Shown one piece after another: positions 9,929 through 17,535 of a stretch of DNA of 64,000 nucleotides; position 1 is the first letter of the stretch; each line of letters starts with the position of its first letter. This DNA comes from JAAEPI01 sp964352625 (GTDB lineage Bacteria; Bacteroidota; Bacteroidia; Cytophagales; Cyclobacteriaceae). Location of the stretch: positions 321,465-385,464 of the forward strand of contig CAYGSD010000002.1 in assembly GCA_964352625.1 (NCBI GenBank), read 5' to 3'. A model generated the notes under the pieces. It saw nothing but the letters and a program-made list of their open reading frames with translations, searched no databases and was not told where the DNA came from. Position numbers and translations under genes: made by a program.

Positions 9929-11881
9929 ATGAAGAAGTTACTTTTTTTCGACTTTGCTTTATTATTCTTCTTTGCAGAAGCTCAATTAACATTTGACTGG
10001 ATCGAGGATCGTGAAATGATCGATTCTGTGAAATACGATTCTTCAAACCAGCTGATCCGTGTGCTCAATAAAGTTGAGTATGTGTTTTATTATGATTCTA
10101 ATGCCCAACTCAAATTAACTGAACAACGACATATTATTACACGAGCGAATAATTCAGAAGCTGTAACTCAAAGTAATAAAATTTACATCCCAATATCTGA
10201 TCCTAGTGCATTAATTGAACTCAAGGCCAGATCTTTGAATCCTGATGGATCAATAATAGATTTTAATCAAGCGAATCTTAAAGAACTTGAAAATTCGGAC
10301 GGCACAAATTATTTGATCTTCGCCATGGAGGGTGTTGTAGAAGGCAGTGAAATCGAATACATGTATAAAGTAGAGAAGCCAGTAAATTATTTTAGAAGAG
10401 AATTTCTTCAATTTTCGTTTCCTGTGGTCTCTTCTGTTTTTAGTGTCATTACTCCAGAAAATTTGCAATTTGATTTCAAAGCTTACAATAGCAGTGACCC
10501 TGTAATTGAGGTTGAGAATGAATCACCGGAGCATGAATATATCATGGTGAAAAATAATGTGCCTCCTCTAAGAGAAGAAGAGTTCTCATCATACGCAAAT
10601 GATCGATTGAGAATAGAATACAAATTGGCATATAATTCCTATAAAGGTAAACAGCGGTTATTTACTTGGGGAGATGCTGCTAGGCGGATTTTTGACATGG
10701 TTGGCCCTCTTTCCAAAAAAGAAGAAAAAGAGTTAAGCAAATTTTTCAAAGATGCTGGTGTAAGCAATGATTTGTCAGCATCGGAGAAGCTGATATTACT
10801 CGAACATTATATTAAGAGAAACATTTCTTATGAGGAATACGCGGGTGCGGAGTCAAAGGATTTAACCTTTTTAAGGACTAATAAATATTCCAATAGGTAC
10901 GGTTTTGTTAAACTCTTTTTCTACCTCTCACGATCCCTTGGTTTAAACCCTGAGATAGTCATTACATCCGATCGAAACGAAATTCCTTTCGATAAAGAAT
11001 TTGATTCATGGAATTACCTCAACGAGTTTCTTATTTACTTCCCTAGCCTCCAAATGTATATGGCTCCTTATCAATCGGATTTTAGGCTTGGAAGAATCCC
11101 TCAAGAACTCAGCGAATCGAATGGACTCTTCATAGTCCCAGTTAGCATACAGGAGTCTTTGGTTGGTACTCCAGATTTACGATTTATTTCCTCGGATCCG
11201 GCCAAGGATAGTTTTGATATGCTGGAGATTGAGGGACATTTCTCAGAGGATTTAGACAAAATTGAGGTAGACGTAATTAGAAAATTTGGAGGACATAATT
11301 CATATTGGATGAAGGATATAATGCCCTATTTAGAGGCCGATAGAAAATATGAAATGATGTCTGATTGGATATCAAGTATGTCAGAAGATGCGGCGATTGA
11401 TACTGTCATTGCGGTTAAGGAAAATTTCAATGCTAATGAATGGGATGACCCTTTTGAGGTTAGAGCAAGTTTTACATCCAAATCATATTTCCAACGAGCT
11501 GGTAATGACCTTCTCGTTAGAATAGGAGAGTTCATAGGACCTCAAACTGAACTTTACCAAGAAGTTAAAAGGGAGGGGCAAGTTGTCAATAGATATAATC
11601 GGGGCTATGACAGATCTATAAAATTTAGAATTCCGGAAGGTTATGAGATACAGAATCCAGAGGATATACGCCTAAATTTTTCAGTGGACGGGGATGGTGA
11701 TTCTCCTGTCTATGTGTTTAAGTCTGATTATACATTGAATGGAAACATAATTACAATTCAAATAGAAGAGTTTTATGATCAAATCTTTTTTCCAGTTGAA
11801 CGCTTTGAAGAATTTAGGAAAGTAATTAATGCAGCGGCGGACTGGAATAAAGTAACATTGGTATTAAGGAAAATCAATTAG
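9929..11881 (+). CDS. Secreted DUF3857 protein with degenerate transglutaminase domain
   Basis: A 650-residue protein with a short signal sequence (LLFFDFALLFFFAEAQ) and the same architecture as its upstream neighbour: DUF3857 region, transglutaminase-fold centre, C-terminal beta domain. The active-site segment is lost. The neighbour's RYGDCKD is replaced by RYGFVKL, putting Val327 where the nucleophilic Cys should be. The His and Asp segments are also changed (LNEFLIYFP, YMAPY). It is therefore probably a non-catalytic partner or regulator of the active protein (inference). Last cassette gene; its stop is 26 bases before the intact transsulfuration gene. Confidence 0.85.
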   Translation: MKKLLFFDFALLFFFAEAQLTFDWIEDREMIDSVKYDSSNQLIRVLNKVEYVFYYDSNAQLKLTEQRHIITRANNSEAVTQSNKIYIPISDPSALIELKARSLNPDGSIIDFNQANLKELENSDGTNYLIFAMEGVVEGSEIEYMYKVEKPVNYFRREFLQFSFPVVSSVFSVITPENLQFDFKAYNSSDPVIEVENESPEHEYIMVKNNVPPLREEEFSSYANDRLRIEYKLAYNSYKGKQRLFTWGDAARRIFDMVGPLSKKEEKELSKFFKDAGVSNDLSASEKLILLEHYIKRNISYEEYAGAESKDLTFLRTNKYSNRYGFVKLFFYLSRSLGLNPEIVITSDRNEIPFDKEFDSWNYLNEFLIYFPSLQMYMAPYQSDFRLGRIPQELSESNGLFIVPVSIQESLVGTPDLRFISSDPAKDSFDMLEIEGHFSEDLDKIEVDVIRKFGGHNSYWMKDIMPYLEADRKYEMMSDWISSMSEDAAIDTVIAVKENFNANEWDDPFEVRASFTSKSYFQRAGNDLLVRIGEFIGPQTELYQEVKREGQVVNRYNRGYDRSIKFRIPEGYEIQNPEDIRLNFSVDGDGDSPVYVFKSDYTLNGNIITIQIEEFYDQIFFPVERFEEFRKVINAAADWNKVTLVLRKIN

Positions 11882-11907
11882 GGAACAAACTTGTTTCAGA
11901 ACGGTAT

Positions 11908-12048
11908 ATGCCAAGATTCGAAACCAAAGCGATCAAGAGCGTACTCGACAAAGTGGAAGTAGCCCAACCCGTCTCCACGCCACTTTATCTATCCTCGACG
12001 TATCACAGAAATGCAGATGGCACCTACGATGGTGGGTTTGCTTACGGA
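11908..12048 (+). repeat. Direct repeat, right copy (141 bp)
   Basis: Right member of the 141-base repeat; the left copy is at 4503-4643. It forms the first 47 codons of the intact PLP enzyme gene, so the gene reads correctly despite the cassette immediately upstream. Confidence 0.95.
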
Positions 12049-13038
12049 AGAGCAGATAACCCTAATCGTAAAGTTTTAGAGGAAAGCATTGCTATGCTTG
12101 AAGGGGGAAAGGTCGGAGTAGCATTTGGATCCGGTATGGCGGCCATTGCGGCGATTTTTCAGAGTCTAAAGCCGGGACAAAATGTATTGATTCCTGATGA
12201 TGTCTATTTTGCCGTGCGAGTGCTTTTCGAAAAAGTACTGAGTGATTGGGGCTTGGAAGGAAGGATAGTCGATATGAGCAATCTTGCGGCTGTCAGAAAT
12301 GCCATTGATGAAAGCACAGCCCTGGTGTACTTAGAGTCTCCGTCAAACCCTCAGCTAAAAATTTCGGATATAAAGACCATTGCAGAAATCTGCAAGGAGA
12401 GCGGAGTTTTGTGTGCGGTGGATAATACCTGGCCAACGCCTGTTTTAATGCGTCCATTGGAGTTGGGGGCGGATGTGGTTGTTCACTCTACTTCCAAATA
12501 TTTCGGTGGACACAGTGATCTGATCGGAGGAGCGGTTGTGATCAAAGAGGAGGGAGAGTTGTCCGATAAAATAAAGAACATCCAGCAACTTGTTGGAGGC
12601 GTACCATCTCCATTTGATTGTTGGTTGACTTGCCGAGGCATTCAAACCTTGAGTTTGCGCGTGAAGGCTCAAAGCAACTCTGCAATGAAAATCGCAAAAG
12701 CACTTGAAGCTCACCCAAGGATTGAAAAAGTTCTCTATCCGGGGTTGGAGAGCCATCCTGGTTATGAAATTGCCAAAAGTCAAATGCTTGATGGCTTTGG
12801 AGGTATGCTCTCAATTTTGGTAAAAACTGATTCAAAGGGAACCGTAAAAATTGGCCATGATTTGAAATTGTTCACGTCCGCTTCTAGTCTTGGGGGGGTA
12901 GAAAGTCTTGTGGAGCACAGAAAGTCCGTAGAAGGGGAGTCCAGTCCGACTCCCGATAACTTGCTAAGGCTGTCGATTGGTCTGGAGCATCCTGATGATT
13001 TGCTTGAAGATTTGAATTCTTCTTTGAACAAATTTTGA
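11908..13038 (+). CDS. Transsulfuration-family PLP enzyme (cystathionine gamma-synthase or gamma-lyase type)
   Basis: A 376-residue cytosolic enzyme of the Cys/Met metabolism PLP family, of usual length. It carries the substrate/PLP region AYGRADNPNRKVLE, the phosphate-binding FGSGMAA, the cofactor Asp in AVDNTWPTP, and the Schiff-base Lys197 in STSKYFGGHSD. Sequence alone does not separate synthase (metB), gamma-lyase or methionine gamma-lyase. Cystathionine beta-synthase 2.7 kb downstream favours a role in the transsulfuration route from homocysteine to cysteine. The first 47 codons are duplicated at 4503. It probably now depends on transcription from the cassette, because only 26 bases separate it from the preceding stop. 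Confidence 0.92.
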   Translation: MPRFETKAIKSVLDKVEVAQPVSTPLYLSSTYHRNADGTYDGGFAYGRADNPNRKVLEESIAMLEGGKVGVAFGSGMAAIAAIFQSLKPGQNVLIPDDVYFAVRVLFEKVLSDWGLEGRIVDMSNLAAVRNAIDESTALVYLESPSNPQLKISDIKTIAEICKESGVLCAVDNTWPTPVLMRPLELGADVVVHSTSKYFGGHSDLIGGAVVIKEEGELSDKIKNIQQLVGGVPSPFDCWLTCRGIQTLSLRVKAQSNSAMKIAKALEAHPRIEKVLYPGLESHPGYEIAKSQMLDGFGGMLSILVKTDSKGTVKIGHDLKLFTSASSLGGVESLVEHRKSVEGESSPTPDNLLRLSIGLEHPDDLLEDLNSSLNKF

Positions 13039-13045
13039 GCATAAA

Positions 13046-13070
13046 AAAACCTGCTGGATCGGCAGGTTTT
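13046..13070. terminator. Bidirectional intrinsic terminator
   Basis: Stem AAAACCTGC / GCAGGTTTT with a 7-base loop and A/T runs on both sides. It lies between the convergent PLP enzyme gene and the secreted protein gene at 13093, and can serve both. Confidence 0.85.
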
Positions 13071-13092
13071 CTTTTCAATTTTATTAAAAATC

Positions 13093-13605
13093 TTAGTTCA
13101 AGCTGTTGAAAAATATGGGAAACTTGTTTTTGTGTTTTCCAAATCTTTCGGGATCACTCCAATAAGCACCTACAACGTTCCAGTTTCCACCAGCTCCTTC
13201 TGCAGTGGAGATGATCACATTGTTTTGCTTTCCATTGGTTACCATTTTGCCAATTTTCGACATCACTTTTAAGGCTCCATACGTCTCCGTATAGCTTTTG
13301 GTGACATCAATGTTATTCGTGGAGATCATACCTTCCATTCTGTCTCCTGCAGATCTCTCCGTATTGTAGAACCACATGGTGAGCCACATTTGCCTTGCAG
13401 GATTCGATGAAATGAATTGGATGGTTCCGTTATCCAATGTCTTCTCCTCAGTAGACCAGCCCTTTGGAATCCAGATTGATCTGCCCGAATTCAAATACAC
13501 TTTTTGCCAATTCTCAGGATTTGGCGGGGTTTGGTTCTGTCCAAAACCCGAATAGGCAACCAACAGAAAGGCGGCCATAAAAAAAGTAGTTAACGATTTT
13601 TTCAT
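13093..13605 (-). CDS. Secreted protein of unknown function
   Basis: A 170-residue protein with a clear Sec signal peptide (SLTTFFMAAFLLVAYSGFGQ). The mature part contains WQKVYLNSGRSIWIPKGWSTEE and ends close to KFPIFFNSLN. The layout recalls small beta-sheet lipocalin/PsbP-like stress proteins, but no family could be assigned. It is probably periplasmic or surface exposed. Single gene on the minus strand sharing the terminator at 13046 with the convergent enzyme gene. Confidence 0.75.
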   Translation of the reverse strand: MKKSLTTFFMAAFLLVAYSGFGQNQTPPNPENWQKVYLNSGRSIWIPKGWSTEEKTLDNGTIQFISSNPARQMWLTMWFYNTERSAGDRMEGMISTNNIDVTKSYTETYGALKVMSKIGKMVTNGKQNNVIISTAEGAGGNWNVVGAYWSDPERFGKHKNKFPIFFNSLN

Positions 13606-13700
13606 TTGTAATTGATTTAGTCCAACGATGAAATTTAAAATTAGGAATCTCTTCCGTCAGAGGCAAATAGAATGCCAGTTCGATTTCATCAAAATGTCAA

Positions 13701-14054
13701 TTAGTGGGCAAACTCACAGATTTTGCACCATTTCTTTTTTCCCTGTTTCCTTTTTTTTGGTGGTCGTTTGTGTCCAAAGTACAACGGATCCGAATTTTCG
13801 GGCTTCTCGGCTAGCCTAGCTTCCTGACGTTTTTTTTTCGCCACGGCTTTCATTCTTTGTTCGAAAGCAGCTGACTCTTCCGTAGGTTTTTTAGAATTTT
13901 CTTTCTTAAAAAGACCAAGGAAACTAAACTTGGCTTTTTTCTTGGAAGCTTGATAAACAGGCGGAGGGGCCGCTGCGCCGGCACTTCGCGTAGATTGGGC
14001 ATGCAGAGCACCAGCAAAAATCAATAAGAGAGAAACAGTTAGGAATTTCTTCAT
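13701..14054 (-). CDS. Small basic secreted protein of unknown function
   Basis: 117 residues with a signal peptide (FLTVSLLLIFAGALHAQ). The mature part is very Lys/Arg-rich and low-complexity (KKKAKFSFLGLFKKE, RPPKKRKQGKKKWCKICEFAH), with a CxxC pair near the C-terminus. It may bind nucleic acid, polysaccharide or cell wall, but this is only suggested by charge. No homologous family recognised. The region is purine/pyrimidine skewed, but the signal peptide and intact frame support a real gene. Confidence 0.65.
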   Translation of the reverse strand: MKKFLTVSLLLIFAGALHAQSTRSAGAAAPPPVYQASKKKAKFSFLGLFKKENSKKPTEESAAFEQRMKAVAKKKRQEARLAEKPENSDPLYFGHKRPPKKRKQGKKKWCKICEFAH

Positions 14055-14167
14055 ACGAACGACTTCAGGTCATTGAACGTTGAAATGATTCAATATTGCC
14101 TGAATCCTGTAAGAGGTTAACAAATATTAAGCTTCGAAATTAATTAAATGATCAATCTTTGTAGGCA

Positions 14168-14752
14168 ATGAAGTTACGATTGGCATATATAGTTGTCTTT
14201 TTTACCAGTCTTGCGGTCAGTGCGAACGCCCAAATCATGAAGACCGAACTCAACAAAATGGTAGATGTTGGGGAGGAGATGATGCTCGGTGGTTCCTATG
14301 ATTCTGCCGACTATCAATTCACAGTTGTTCTGAAGAACATGAAGCCTTTGCCTTCAAAAATGGCTTATTTATATGGGCGAAATTCATATCATCTTGGTCA
14401 GCATAAGCGAGCCATAAATTGGCTGAATAAATACATTCAACTAAAAGGTGCAAGGGGAATTTACTATGAAGAGACGGTAGAGTATTTGGGCCTGGCAGAG
14501 CAGGCTTTCATTGATCAGAGAAAGGCAGATGCGTTAGCAGCGGGTGAGGAGTTGGCCGCCAATGATTTTGATTGTAGTGGGTTGGATAAAATGCTATGCC
14601 CGGTTTGCAGCGGTACGGGAGTGATTTTGATAGACGGAAAATTTGAAAAACTGTACAAGACCTGTCCTTATTCTTTGGGTGATGGATTCTTGTCCTGCGA
14701 AGAGTATAATCTATTTATGAAAGGGCAACTTGAGCCTAAATTGACAGACTAG
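14168..14752 (+). CDS. Secreted TPR-like protein with a Cys-rich C-terminal motif
   Basis: 194 residues: a signal peptide (LAYIVVFFTSLAVSANAQ), then TPR-like helices (ADYQFTVVLKNMKPLPSKMAYLYGRNSYHLGQHKRAINW in overlapping segments). A C-terminal Cys segment follows with CPVCSGTG and a later CPYSLGDG, resembling half of a DnaJ-type zinc knuckle. Function unknown. The stop codon at 14750-14752 abuts the stop of the convergent prenyl synthase gene with no spacer, so the two 3' ends must overlap as transcripts. Confidence 0.78.
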   Translation: MKLRLAYIVVFFTSLAVSANAQIMKTELNKMVDVGEEMMLGGSYDSADYQFTVVLKNMKPLPSKMAYLYGRNSYHLGQHKRAINWLNKYIQLKGARGIYYEETVEYLGLAEQAFIDQRKADALAAGEELAANDFDCSGLDKMLCPVCSGTGVILIDGKFEKLYKTCPYSLGDGFLSCEEYNLFMKGQLEPKLTD

Positions 14753-15727
14753 TTATTTGGTCCGACTGATGGTGTATTGGACAAGGTCCAGTAGAGATTT
14801 CTTGTATTTAGAATCTGGAAAATCATTCAAGATTTCGATTGCTTTCTGATGGTAATTATTCATCACATTCACGGCGTAATCAATACCGCCTGAATTCTTC
14901 ACGAAAGTGATTACCTCCTGAACGGATTTGTTACTTTTTTCACTTCTTTTTACGAGTTTTTTTATTCGTCTTTTTTCAGATGAATTAGCCTGGGATAATG
15001 CGTAAATGAGCGGTAAAGTCATCTTCTTTTCTTTGATGTCTATACCTGTAGGTTTCCCAATTTCATCGGCACCATAATCGAAGAGGTCATCTTTGATTTG
15101 AAAGGCCATACCAACGGCCTCTCCGAATTGACCCATTTTGTTGATTTCTTGTTCATCAGCACCTACTGAGGCCGCACCCACCCTACAACAGGAAATGATT
15201 AGACTGGCAGTTTTTTGTCTGATCACTTCGTAATATACCTGCTCATCAATGTCTAGTTTGCGGGCCTTTTCCATTTGTAAAAGCTCACCTTCACTCATTT
15301 GCTTGACTGCTTCTGAAACAATTTTTAGTAGATGATAGTCTCCGTTATCTATGGACAATAGTAAACCACGAGATAAAAGAAAGTCCCCAACAAGTACCGC
15401 AATTTTGTTTTTCCAAAGTGCATTGATTGAGAAAAAACCCCTTCGGTAATGTGCATCATCCACAACGTCATCATGAACTAGAGTTGCCGTATGCAGTAGC
15501 TCAATTAAAGCTGCTCCCCGATGTGTTGCTTCTTGGATTTGTCCGACACATCCAGCACTCAGAAATACGAAAAGCGGTCGCATTTGCTTTCCCTTCCTGC
15601 GCACAATGTACCGAGTGATTTTATCAAGTAGCATCACATTGCTCTTCATGGAGTGAAGAAATTTCTTTTCGAATTCCTCCATCTCCAATGAGACCGGCTC
15701 TTGAATGCTGTTGATCTTTTTAGGCAT
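14753..15727 (-). CDS. Polyprenyl (octaprenyl/heptaprenyl-type) diphosphate synthase
   Basis: A 324-residue all-alpha trans-prenyltransferase that elongates farnesyl-type diphosphate with isopentenyl diphosphate, here probably for the menaquinone side chain. The first Asp-rich motif is HDDVVDDAHYRRG (Asp86-Asp91), with GKQMRP before it binding IPP. The second is QIKDDLFDYG (Asp213, Asp214, Asp217). The lack of a bulky residue directly before the first motif suggests a long-chain product, but chain length cannot be set from sequence. It ends back to back with the plus-strand gene before it. Confidence 0.93.
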   Translation of the reverse strand: MPKKINSIQEPVSLEMEEFEKKFLHSMKSNVMLLDKITRYIVRRKGKQMRPLFVFLSAGCVGQIQEATHRGAALIELLHTATLVHDDVVDDAHYRRGFFSINALWKNKIAVLVGDFLLSRGLLLSIDNGDYHLLKIVSEAVKQMSEGELLQMEKARKLDIDEQVYYEVIRQKTASLIISCCRVGAASVGADEQEINKMGQFGEAVGMAFQIKDDLFDYGADEIGKPTGIDIKEKKMTLPLIYALSQANSSEKRRIKKLVKRSEKSNKSVQEVITFVKNSGGIDYAVNVMNNYHQKAIEILNDFPDSKYKKSLLDLVQYTISRTK

Positions 15728-15767
15728 TGAAGCTACAATGATAAAACAATGTCAAAGTCCTTTCGAA

Positions 15768-17141
15768 TTATTTTGTCATGGCAATAAGAAGATCACTTTG
15801 GGTGATAATGTACGGCTCGTTGTTCGAGTCTCTTGTCATGAGGGCTTTTAGGTCTGGCGACAGCATGCTTGACATGACATCAAGAGTTTGATTTGGCGAA
15901 ACGAAGGGGAATGGATCATCCATAACTTCACTTACAGGTTTTTCTCTTAGATCAGGATTCTGTAGGAGAGCTTTTAGCACCTTGCCGTCATTTAAGCTGC
16001 CAACAAAATCATCACCTTTCACTACGGGTACTTGATCTACACCAAACTTATTCATTAGAGATATTGCCTCGCCTATGGTTTTATCAAATGGCACGGACAG
16101 TATTTCTCTTTTTTCAGTTCTGCTCTTTATTATGTCGTTTGCCGTGGCAAATTTCCTTTCATCAAGAAATCCGTGATCCTTCATCCAATTATCGTTGTAG
16201 ATTTTGCCTAAGTATCGCGTCCCATGATCAGGAAGGATAATAACCATTACATCATCTTCTTCAAGATTCTCTCGGGCGTATTCCAGCGCTCCATGCACGG
16301 CAGACCCGCATGACCATCCTACAAACAAGCCCTCTTCCCTTGCAAGGCGCCTGGTCATGAGTGCTCCATCCTTGTCAGTTACTTTAAGTATGTGATCCAC
16401 TGTTTCGAAATTCACATTCTCTGGTAGGATATCTTCTCCAATCCCCTCGGTCAGATAGGGGTAAATCTCTTTCTCATCAAAAATTCCCGTTTCCTTGTAC
16501 TTCTTGAATACCGATCCATACGAATCCAAGCCAATGGTAATGATAGAAGGATTTTGCTCTTTTAAATATTTTGATGTTCCACTTATGGTTCCTCCTGTCC
16601 CCATGGTTGCTGCGTAGTGGGTGATCTTACCATCAGTATCTTTCCAAATCTCAGGTCCCGTAGTTTCATAATGTGCGATGGTGTTTGAAGGATTGTCGTA
16701 CTGATTGGGATAGAAGGAATTAGGGATTTCTTCATTGAGTTTCTTTGCTACAGAATAATATGATCTGGGATCTTCAGGGGGTACGTTGGTAGGACAGACC
16801 ATTACTTCAGCACCCACAGCTCTGAGAATATCTATCTTCTCTTGAGATTGCTTGTCCGCTAAGGTGAAAATGCATTTATAACCTTTAGCAATAGCTCCGA
16901 GAGCTAGCCCCATTCCTGTATTCCCGGAAGTACCTTCTATTATTGTTCCACCTGGTTTTAAAACTCCGGATTTCTCCGCGTCCTCAATCATTTTAATGCC
17001 AATGCGATCTTTAACAGAATGACCGGGATTCATATACTCCACTTTAGCTAGGATGGTACCCTTTACTCCTTTGCTTACGCTTTGCAATTTCACAAGAGGT
17101 GTATTCCCGATTGCATCAGTAATATTTTGAAGGTATTTCAT
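15768..17141 (-). CDS. Cystathionine beta-synthase (PLP domain plus tandem CBS domains)
   Basis: 457 residues. The PLP fold-type II domain (1-~325) carries the Schiff-base Lys44 in HSVKDR and the substrate loop EGTSGNTG. A glycine loop GTGGTISG anchors the cofactor phosphate. Residues ~335-455 are two CBS modules that usually bind adenosyl ligands. The reaction condenses serine and homocysteine to cystathionine; a cysteine-synthase-like activity is possible. The start is taken at the ATG (17141). A TTG at 17159 in frame is unlikely because a TAGCTTTG promoter-like box covers it (17157-17164, minus strand). It works with the gamma-type enzyme at 11908. Confidence 0.93.
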   Translation of the reverse strand: MKYLQNITDAIGNTPLVKLQSVSKGVKGTILAKVEYMNPGHSVKDRIGIKMIEDAEKSGVLKPGGTIIEGTSGNTGMGLALGAIAKGYKCIFTLADKQSQEKIDILRAVGAEVMVCPTNVPPEDPRSYYSVAKKLNEEIPNSFYPNQYDNPSNTIAHYETTGPEIWKDTDGKITHYAATMGTGGTISGTSKYLKEQNPSIITIGLDSYGSVFKKYKETGIFDEKEIYPYLTEGIGEDILPENVNFETVDHILKVTDKDGALMTRRLAREEGLFVGWSCGSAVHGALEYARENLEEDDVMVIILPDHGTRYLGKIYNDNWMKDHGFLDERKFATANDIIKSRTEKREILSVPFDKTIGEAISLMNKFGVDQVPVVKGDDFVGSLNDGKVLKALLQNPDLREKPVSEVMDDPFPFVSPNQTLDVMSSMLSPDLKALMTRDSNNEPYIITQSDLLIAMTK

Positions 17142-17156
17142 TTGGGATTTTTGCTG

Positions 17157-17164
17157 CAAAGCTA
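17157..17164 (-). promoter_or_regulatory. Candidate -7 box for cystathionine beta-synthase
   Basis: On the minus strand this reads TAGCTTTG, matching TAnnTTTG, 15 bases upstream of the chosen ATG. No clear -33 element was found at the expected spacing. Its position argues against the upstream TTG start. Confidence 0.4.
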
Positions 17165-17268
17165 GAAGACCTAGCGACTTTGTGAAATGTGATCTTTGTC
17201 AAATAGAAAAAAGCGAGAATCAGCACTTTTTCTCAAAATCCAAAGTAGGATAAATAGAAAATTCTGAA

Positions 17269-17282
17269 TGCAAACGTTTGCA
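17269..17282. promoter_or_regulatory. LacI-family-type operator palindrome upstream of susC
   Basis: TGCAAACGTTTGCA is a perfect 14-base palindrome with the central CG and flanking AAA/TTT typical of LacI/GalR-family operators (compare the PurR and catabolite-response consensus). It lies 253 bases before the susC ATG, upstream of the probable promoter. No LacI-family regulator gene is in this window. Confidence 0.6.
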
Positions 17283-17535
17283 ACGAATAAAGTTTTGATT
17301 TATGTGATTTTATGCTTTGCGGGGCATCATGTTTTTGTTAATATTCGCAATCCTTATGTTAAAAAATCTTAACTTAAGGAGAGTTAGAATGACCATCAAC
17401 CAGTCAACGGGTAACCTTCTAAATCCCCTATTTCTAGGGAAAAATCGGCTACTTTTTGTCTTGTTAATGACCTCAATCTGACTTAGGTAAATTGAATTTT
17501 TAAGTTAGCTAATCATTAAACTAAATTTCTTTTCT

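Larger units (their letters stand above)
17142..17535. other. Divergent intergenic control region (394 bp) between CBS and susC
   Basis: No gene. It holds the minus-strand -7 box at 17157, the perfect palindrome at 17269-17282, and an AT-rich stretch with TTGTTAATATTCGC followed by TTATGTTAAAAAAT (17336-17370) that could be the susC promoter core. It is followed by a long leader of about 150 bases. No riboswitch fold was recognised. Confidence 0.6.

Noticed and set aside
4503..12048. Classical insertion sequence or integrative element explaining the cassette
   Set aside because: No transposase, integrase, terminal inverted repeats or short target duplication was found; the repeats are gene fragments of 141 bases.
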